Of a stretch of 12,052 nucleotides of DNA, positions 6,932 through 12,052 are shown piece by piece. The stretch is from Elusimicrobia bacterium RIFCSPHIGHO2_02_FULL_57_9. GTDB lineage: Bacteria > Elusimicrobiota > Elusimicrobia > UBA1565 > UBA9628. The stretch is from NCBI GenBank assembly GCA_001800015.1, contig MGUO01000004.1, positions 1 through 12,052 of the forward strand, given 5' to 3'. Below the pieces are notes generated by a model, which was not told where the DNA came from, ran no database searches, and saw only the letters and a program-made list of their open reading frames with translations. How positions within the stretch are numbered: position 1 is the stretch's first letter; every line of letters starts with the position of its first letter. Position numbers and translations under genes: made by a program.

Positions 6932-8026
6932 ATGAGATATCTGGCCGAAAATATACGATCCATGGATATGGCTCCGGAAGTTTCAATAATCCTGCCTTGT
7001 TTCAACGAGGCGGAGCAGATAGTCCAAAGCGTCAATGCCATAGTGGACTTTATAGAACATCGCTGGCCAGGACGCGCGTATGAAATAGTGCTGGTCAACG
7101 ACGGCAGCACTGACGCCACGGCTGTCGCCCTACAAGAACTCGTCGCGGCCAAAGCGCAGGTTCGAGCGCATGGCTTCCAATATAACCGAGGTCGCGGGGC
7201 GGCACTGAAAGAGGGTTTCGCCCGGGCGCGTGGGAAGTGCTTTATAGCGCTGGACGCGGATCTGACTTACGACGTAGCCCATATCGGTGACATCATGAGC
7301 GTCTTTGACCATGACCCCGCTGCGGACGTGGTGGTTGTGAGCGCGTATATGAAGGGAGGCTTGGTCAAAGGCGTGCCTTTCCAGCGGCTGCTGCTTTCTC
7401 GCCTGGCTAACTGGATACTGGCTGGCTTTCTGCACCGCAGCATCTCCACGGTTACCTGCATGGTGCGCGGCTACAAGGCGGAAACGCTCCGGAAAGTCCC
7501 GCTCCTCGAGGAAGGCAAGGAACTGCATCTTGAAATTCTGCGCAAGCTGGAGATCATCGGCGCCAAAATAGTAGAGATCCCCGGTCGGCTGGTATGGAAG
7601 GAAATCGGCGGCCAGGCACGCCGCAAGAACGGGCTCAATGTGGTGAATTCCGCCACCGACCATATTCTCTATGCGATGTTCGCGAAACCGACCAAGCTGC
7701 TGGCCATGCTGGCCTTTCTGTCCGGGGGCATCGGCTTATATGAATCAATGAATGTGTTCATGCGGTTCATCATGGTCTACGACCGCAATTACAACTCCAG
7801 CCTTTGGTGGTGCGTGTGGAACGGACTGATGATTTCCTTCAAATCTTCACCGCATACCGTCGTTATCGCCAGCATTTGCCTGCTATTGAGCGCGCAGCTC
7901 TGCACTCTGTTGGCCATCGTGGCTCTGCTTAAGTTCCAACACGAGGAAGTGCTGGAGAATCTCTTCCTGTTGCATGAGAAACTCACAGCACCGACACGCT
8001 CGGCCGGCGGACCTGAGCCTCACTGA
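6932..8026 (+). CDS. GT2-family glycosyltransferase, DPM1/undecaprenyl-phosphate sugar transferase-like, with C-terminal membrane segments
   Basis: 364-residue protein with a clear GT-A domain: VSIILPCFNEAEQI (17-30), EIVLVNDGSTDAT (51-63), YNRGRGAALKEGFARARG (84-101) and the metal/nucleotide site ALDADLTYD (106-114). After about residue 180 comes VPLLEEGKELHLEILRKLE, resembling the substrate region of dolichyl- or polyprenyl-phosphate sugar synthases. Two hydrophobic stretches near 254-271 and 309-334 suggest membrane anchoring. The likely reaction is transfer of a sugar to a polyprenyl phosphate or a lipid-linked glycan. The start ATG 6932 lies three bases after the previous stop; ATG 6962 or 6968 would also leave the domain whole, and none has a convincing ribosome site. 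GC content rises sharply within this gene. The stop overlaps the next start by one base (TGATG). Confidence 0.88.
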   Translation: MRYLAENIRSMDMAPEVSIILPCFNEAEQIVQSVNAIVDFIEHRWPGRAYEIVLVNDGSTDATAVALQELVAAKAQVRAHGFQYNRGRGAALKEGFARARGKCFIALDADLTYDVAHIGDIMSVFDHDPAADVVVVSAYMKGGLVKGVPFQRLLLSRLANWILAGFLHRSISTVTCMVRGYKAETLRKVPLLEEGKELHLEILRKLEIIGAKIVEIPGRLVWKEIGGQARRKNGLNVVNSATDHILYAMFAKPTKLLAMLAFLSGGIGLYESMNVFMRFIMVYDRNYNSSLWWCVWNGLMISFKSSPHTVVIASICLLLSAQLCTLLAIVALLKFQHEEVLENLFLLHEKLTAPTRSAGGPEPH

Positions 8027-9849
8027 TGTGCGGCATTGCCGGCGCGTTTGGGCCGGCCGTCCCGGCCGCGACGCGGAACATGGACGCCGCGCTTGCCGGC
8101 ATTTTGCACCGTGGCCCTGATTCCTCGGGACGCTATCTTTCCCCTGACGGCGCCTGCCTACTGGGTCATCGGAGGCTTTCCATACTGGATTTGTCCGACG
8201 CCGCCGGCCAGCCTATGCGCAGGAAGGGGCTCGTGCTCGCTCACAACGGAGAGATATATAACCACGCCGCACTGCGCGCGGAGATGGGGGACTCATTTCG
8301 CTTCAGCACCCAGAGCGACACGGAAACCATCCTGGCTCTGCTCCAGCGCGGCGTCGAGCCCGCGCTGGCCAAGCTCGATGGGATGTTCGCCCTGGCCTGC
8401 TACAGTGAGTCGGACGGCAAGCTCATGCTCTGCCGCGACCCGCTTGGCATAAAGCAGCTCTATTACGCGCAGGACTCTGATAGCACGGTCTACTTCTGCT
8501 CCGAGATAAAGGGGCTCTTGGCCTTGGCGCCGCAACTGCCTAGAAAAGTTGACCCGGAGACCCTGGCGCTTTATCTCACCTACGAGAACTATCCCCAGGG
8601 CCGCTCGCTTTTCGCCGGCATATCAATGCTAAGGCCCGGTGAAGTCCTGCGTCTGTCCCTGGAATCAAGCGGCAAGGTCACGCTTGCCGGCAGCTTCCTG
8701 CCCTCCGACGAGGAAGTTCGCCGCCCAACCGCGCGCGGGCACCAAGAAACGGTCGCGCTGCTGCGCGCGGAACTGGAGAAGGCCGTGGCGGCCCATTTGC
8801 AGAGCGATGTGTCCGTGGGCGTCTATCTTTCCGGCGGGGTTGACAGTTCTCTCGTCGCGGCCCTGGCCGCGCGACACGGTTGCGGCCCGCTGGCTTTCAC
8901 GGGTTATTTTGAGACCGACGACGGCTATTATGATGAGCGTCCGCTGGCTCGATTGGCGGCCCAGCACTGTGGGCTGCAGCTCAACGAGATTCCCATCCGG
9001 CCGCGTGATTTCCAGGATAATTTCGACAAGGTCATATATACCTTGGATGAGCCGCGCATGGGCATGGGGGCTTTCGCGCAATACATGGTAGCCGCCACTG
9101 CGAGCCAGCAGCTCAAAGTGATCTTGGCCGGCCACGGCGGCGACGAGCTTTTCGGCGGCTATCCGCTCTTCAAGGCGGTCTGGCTGCTGGCGGGAGAATC
9201 GGGATGGCTGCAGCGTATGCGCTGCCTGGCGGGACTCAAGCCCAAGGAATACCCCTGGGTGCTGGACCAGCTGGCCGAGGCAGCGACCAACGGCGGGCTG
9301 AGGTTCGCCCCCAGGATTTTCGGCCGGGCCTCATTTTCGCGGGACTTTCAATCGCGCGGCTTCGGCTCGGCGCTGGAGGCTTTGCGCCGCTATTATGAGG
9401 CCGTGTATCTGCCGGGCCTGCTGGTGGTTGAGGACAAGATATCGATGGCCTGGAGCCTGGAGACGCGCGTGCCGCTGTGGAGCAAAGCATTACGCGCTTT
9501 CGCGGCGGGTCTGCCGGCCGCTGAACTGGTCAAAAACGGCGAGCTCAAGTCACTTTTGAAGGAGGCGGCCGGCGCCTTCTTGCCGAGGCAGCTTCTCGAC
9601 GCCCCCAAACGCGGCTTCCCCACGCCGCTGCGGCTATGGTTTAGAGGTGAACTTTTTGACTATGTGCGTCAACGTCTCCTGGCTGGAAATTTCGCGCGCG
9701 CCATGATGCCGGAGAAAGAGTTGGCGGGCCTTTTGTCTTCGCACCGGAATATCCCGTTTCCTTTCAGCCTTGATGAGCGGCGCGCACACAAGATATGGAT
9801 GCTGTTGTCTTTGCAGTCGTGGTCCGAGCAATATAAGGTGGCGCTGTGA
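8026..9849 (+). CDS. AsnB-like glutamine-dependent amidotransferase (asparagine synthetase B family)
   Basis: 607-residue two-domain enzyme. The N-terminal class II glutaminase domain begins MCGIAG, so Cys2 becomes the nucleophile after Met removal. Further motifs are LHRGPDSSG (27-35), LGHRRLSILDLS (46-57), LAHNGEIYNH (71-80), SDTETI (97-102) and CRDPLGIKQLYY (136-147). The synthetase domain has the ATP-pyrophosphatase loop SGGVDSSLVAAL (269-280), GHGGDELFGGYP (369-380) and DKISMAWSLETRVPLW (470-485). Both half-reactions therefore look intact: glutamine hydrolysis, and ATP activation of a carboxylate. The segment DEPRMGMGAFAQYMVA (341-356) differs from the form usual in housekeeping AsnB proteins. 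In polysaccharide operons such paralogues are thought to amidate sugar carboxylates such as uronic acids; that role here is inference from context, so no asnB symbol is given. The start is fixed by MCGIAG. It overlaps the upstream gene by one base and the downstream gene by four. Confidence 0.93.
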   Translation: MCGIAGAFGPAVPAATRNMDAALAGILHRGPDSSGRYLSPDGACLLGHRRLSILDLSDAAGQPMRRKGLVLAHNGEIYNHAALRAEMGDSFRFSTQSDTETILALLQRGVEPALAKLDGMFALACYSESDGKLMLCRDPLGIKQLYYAQDSDSTVYFCSEIKGLLALAPQLPRKVDPETLALYLTYENYPQGRSLFAGISMLRPGEVLRLSLESSGKVTLAGSFLPSDEEVRRPTARGHQETVALLRAELEKAVAAHLQSDVSVGVYLSGGVDSSLVAALAARHGCGPLAFTGYFETDDGYYDERPLARLAAQHCGLQLNEIPIRPRDFQDNFDKVIYTLDEPRMGMGAFAQYMVAATASQQLKVILAGHGGDELFGGYPLFKAVWLLAGESGWLQRMRCLAGLKPKEYPWVLDQLAEAATNGGLRFAPRIFGRASFSRDFQSRGFGSALEALRRYYEAVYLPGLLVVEDKISMAWSLETRVPLWSKALRAFAAGLPAAELVKNGELKSLLKEAAGAFLPRQLLDAPKRGFPTPLRLWFRGELFDYVRQRLLAGNFARAMMPEKELAGLLSSHRNIPFPFSLDERRAHKIWMLLSLQSWSEQYKVAL

Positions 9850-10943
9850 CCGGGTCGGGGTTGCGGCAATTTTTTCTTTGCGCCCGCAGCCTGCGCCGTC
9901 TGCCTTCGGACTGGGACCGGAGCGCCGAGTTCTCCGCCTTCTGCGAGCGCTACGAGCATGAGCTGGCGGAGTGGCTGTCCGCCTTCGCCGCTGACCTGGG
10001 CAATGCGTCGGCGTATTGCGGCAAGCCGAAACACGTGCCTGAGTTGGAAGACCGCGTCCACGAGGTCTTCAGCCGCGCCGGCATGGACGCGGACTTTCCC
10101 AGGATTGAGTACCGGCCCGCATTGTGCCTGACGCACGACGTCGATTATCTGCGCCAAACCGCGCAGGAGGTAGCCAAGAGCATGGTCGCGCGCCGGCGCT
10201 TGCCCAAACTTCATGGGCGTAAGGCTTACATGGAATCCCTGCGCCACCTGCTGGAAGCGGAGGCGGCTTGCGGCGCGCGGGCCGCCGCCACGATATTCGT
10301 CGCGGGCACGACGGCTTACCTGCGCGGCTGGCGCGGGCCGGTGTCCTGGCTGCTCGATCCCGCGTACCGGCTGGACGGCGAAGAGGCGTCCTGGCTGCTG
10401 GAACTGTTCAAGGAATACGGATGCGAGATTGGGTTGCACGGCAGCTATCATTCTTCCAGCGACGCCCGTAGTATAGCGAACCAACTGGAGGCGCTGCGCG
10501 CCTTCCACGGCGCTCCGGTGTTGTCGGCACGGCAGCACTGGCTCAGACTGGCCGATGGCGCGTTTGGAAACCTGCGCGCCTGCGGCATCAGGACCGATAG
10601 CACGCTGGGGTGGAACAATGCGGCTGGCTTCCGCTGCGGCATGAGCCGGCCATTTGCGCTCGCTCTGGCAGGGGGCGGCGAACTGGCGGAAGTGCCGATG
10701 GCCGTCATGGATGGCGCGATTTTTGATAGCATGAAATTGGATGAGGACTCGGCTTTGAGCCTGCTTTGCGCCATACTTTCCGAGGTACAGCGCCGCGGCG
10801 GTTGTGTGGCCCTGGATTGGCATGAGCGTTCGGCCGTTCTGGGATGGAGCCGAGTCTACGAGGCTTCGCTCAAATGGGCGGCGTCGCGGGGGTTCCGGTT
10901 CCTGACGGTCTCGGAAGCGGCGACGGAATATGCGGGGCTCTGA
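9846..10943 (+). CDS. Polysaccharide deacetylase-like protein (NodB/WbmS-type)
   Basis: 365-residue protein with a divergent NodB-homology (carbohydrate esterase 4-like) fold from about residue 90. Motif 1 is PALCLTHDVDYL (91-102), with the aspartates that would form the catalytic base and metal site. Motif 2 is CEIGLHGSYHSS (193-204), with H198 and H202 as likely metal ligands. Downstream are SARQHWLR (227-234), TDSTLGWNNAAGFR (250-263), EVPMAVMDG (282-290) and LDWHERS (323-329), a pattern I associate with WbmS-like proteins of O-antigen loci. It would remove an N- or O-acetyl group from the glycan or an intermediate. The first 90 residues are a family-specific extension. No signal peptide is visible, so action in the cytoplasm is likely. 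The start is GTG 9846 in a GTGA overlap with the amidotransferase, with AAGGTGG at 9835-9841 just upstream. An activity other than deacetylation is possible. Confidence 0.82.
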   Translation: MTGSGLRQFFLCARSLRRLPSDWDRSAEFSAFCERYEHELAEWLSAFAADLGNASAYCGKPKHVPELEDRVHEVFSRAGMDADFPRIEYRPALCLTHDVDYLRQTAQEVAKSMVARRRLPKLHGRKAYMESLRHLLEAEAACGARAAATIFVAGTTAYLRGWRGPVSWLLDPAYRLDGEEASWLLELFKEYGCEIGLHGSYHSSSDARSIANQLEALRAFHGAPVLSARQHWLRLADGAFGNLRACGIRTDSTLGWNNAAGFRCGMSRPFALALAGGGELAEVPMAVMDGAIFDSMKLDEDSALSLLCAILSEVQRRGGCVALDWHERSAVLGWSRVYEASLKWAASRGFRFLTVSEAATEYAGL

Positions 10944-12052
10944 CTTGGACGTAGCCGCGCACGTCAGGATGGGCGCCCTACGCTGGCTCCATTCCATAGA
11001 CCTCGATCCAGGTTCCCGTACTTACGGCATTGCCGACAGGGAATTTTGGGCGTGGAAGACTAAGGATTTTCCCAACGCCACCTGGCAGTCCGGCCTTGCC
11101 GGTTTCGCCGACTCTTACGGTCTGCTGGGGATATCCGACGCACAGGCGGCAAGTATAGTTTCCGCGATCTTGGCCGGCAGCAAAAACCTGCAACGCTCAA
11201 GCGGCAGTTTCGAGGAAGCATATCCCTATGAAGATTCCTACGCCGTGACAGCGCTGGTCCTTTTTTCACTGCTCTATGCCTACTACCGAAGGCCGGGATG
11301 GTTCGGTCGGACCGAGGAAAAGCTGCTGGCTGAAATAGCTGCTCCCGCCATCGCGTTCCTCAAGAAAACGCCTGAGACTCACGGACTCATCTCCAACCAT
11401 CTGGCCGCTGGATTGCTGGCCGCGGCTTTGGCTGGAAAATATCTTGGCATCCCTTCCGATTCGTCTTTGTCCACGTTGTTCGCGCTGCAAGACAGCCAAG
11501 AAGGCTGGTTCCCCGAATACGGCAGCGCGGACCCCGGCTACCAGACCCTTCTGAATCATTATCTGGCCGCGGCCTTGGCGCTCGGCTGGGAGTTGGATAC
11601 GGCGCCGCTGCGCAAGTCAGTGGAGTTTATCGCGCATTTCTGCTTTCCTGACGGTTCGTTTTCAGGCGAGATGGGCTCGCGGGGGACTTCCATATTCTAC
11701 CCGTCGGGCTCCGTGTTGTTCGACGGCGGGCGACCCGCGCTTTCCGTGGCTTCGTCCTGGTTCGAGGAGATGCATAGGGCGAGTTCGGATTGCGTCTGCC
11801 CCATTTCAGTTGACAGCGGAAATTTCGCGCCCGTATTTAATTCCTGGGCTTTGTATGCCGCGCTCTCTTCCGCCGCCGCTCGGCCGCAGCCCGAGGAGAG
11901 TCGTACCGGGGCGACCGTTTTCCGCAACGCGGGAATGGCCGTGGCTTGGTCGCAACAAGGCAGGCTGGCCGTGTCGTGGCATAACGGCGCTCTGCGCAAG
12001 GCCGAAAAAAAAGAGGGTGTATTCCAAGATGCCAGCGTCGTGGCTTTCACCC
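10930..12052 (+). CDS. Uncharacterised large protein, probable alpha/alpha-toroid with heparinase-like C-terminal part (3' truncated by window)
   Basis: I translated frame 1 by hand and found no stop from ATG 10930 to the window end, giving 374 residues with the C-terminus missing. It overlaps the deacetylase by 14 bases; ATG 10969 is an alternative start. The N-terminal half is helical with recurring aromatic and small-residue segments: SRTYGIADREFWAWKT (29-44), ATWQSGLAGFADSYGL (50-65), SNHLAAGLLAAALAGKY (155-171), GWFPEYGSADPGYQTLL (192-208) and FPDGSFSGEMGSRGTSIFYP (239-258). This repeat of hairpin helices with G/D-rich loops resembles (alpha/alpha) toroid proteins such as polysaccharide lyases and terpenoid cyclases. 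The last visible part (from about 325, RTGATVFRNAGMAVAWSQQG) looks like the beta-sheet region that follows the toroid in heparinase II/III-like proteins. No signal peptide is seen. The coding call is secure; the function is unknown, with glycan binding, lyase or editing as candidates. Confidence 0.78.
   Translation, partial: MRGSDLDVAAHVRMGALRWLHSIDLDPGSRTYGIADREFWAWKTKDFPNATWQSGLAGFADSYGLLGISDAQAASIVSAILAGSKNLQRSSGSFEEAYPYEDSYAVTALVLFSLLYAYYRRPGWFGRTEEKLLAEIAAPAIAFLKKTPETHGLISNHLAAGLLAAALAGKYLGIPSDSSLSTLFALQDSQEGWFPEYGSADPGYQTLLNHYLAAALALGWELDTAPLRKSVEFIAHFCFPDGSFSGEMGSRGTSIFYPSGSVLFDGGRPALSVASSWFEEMHRASSDCVCPISVDSGNFAPVFNSWALYAALSSAAARPQPEESRTGATVFRNAGMAVAWSQQGRLAVSWHNGALRKAEKKEGVFQDASVVAFT

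Noticed and set aside
9669..10997. Long antisense open frame of 442 codons opposite the deacetylase and the end of the amidotransferase gene
   Set aside because: The translation is rich in Arg, Ala, Gln and Pro with no recognisable domain. The + strand carries two well-motifed genes here, and long open antisense frames are expected in GC-rich coding DNA.
12005..12012. Run of eight A bases as a possible frameshift site in the last gene
   Set aside because: The zero frame stays open through the run to the window end, and too little follows to judge slippage.

Overview
This window is one stretch of a bacterial surface-polysaccharide biosynthesis locus. All eleven genes I can support lie on the + strand. 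Neighbouring genes overlap or are separated by 20 bases or fewer, so the whole window reads as the interior of a single operon. I see no promoter, terminator, RNA gene, mobile element or CRISPR array, and no non-coding stretch over 300 bases. Both ends are cut: the left end lies inside an aminotransferase gene and the right end inside a large uncharacterised gene.

Layout: 1-459, C-terminal part of a DegT/DnrJ/EryC1-type sugar aminotransferase; 478-1563, GT4 glycosyltransferase; 1544-2308, class I SAM methyltransferase; 2305-3633, second GT4-like glycosyltransferase; 3596-4948, Wzx-type flippase; 4969-6336, Wzy-type polymerase; 6326-6928, small formyltransferase-fold protein; 6932-8026, DPM1-like GT2 glycosyltransferase with C-terminal membrane segments; 8026-9849, AsnB-like glutamine amidotransferase; 9846-10943, NodB/WbmS-like polysaccharide deacetylase; 10930-12052, open-ended protein that looks like an alpha/alpha-toroid with a heparinase-like C-terminal part.

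How the genes may work together (inference): the aminotransferase makes an amino-sugar nucleotide, which the formyltransferase-like protein could N-formylate. The glycosyltransferases build a lipid-linked repeat unit, and the methyltransferase may modify it. Wzx flips the unit and Wzy polymerises it. AsnB may amidate an acidic sugar, and the deacetylase and toroid protein may tailor the glycan. No initiating phosphoglycosyl transferase, chain-length regulator or ligase is visible here.

A Wzx/Wzy pathway with undecaprenyl-type chemistry points to a bacterium, most likely one with an O-antigen, capsule or exopolysaccharide. Nothing here fixes the phylum. Base composition is clearly split. The block from about 478 to 6930 samples at roughly 27-52% GC. 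The left flank samples at about 55-62% and the right part, from about 7000 on, at about 58-80%. This fits a replaceable serotype-like cassette inside a GC-richer genome. The most interesting parts are the AsnB/deacetylase/toroid trio at the right end and the formyltransferase-like protein.
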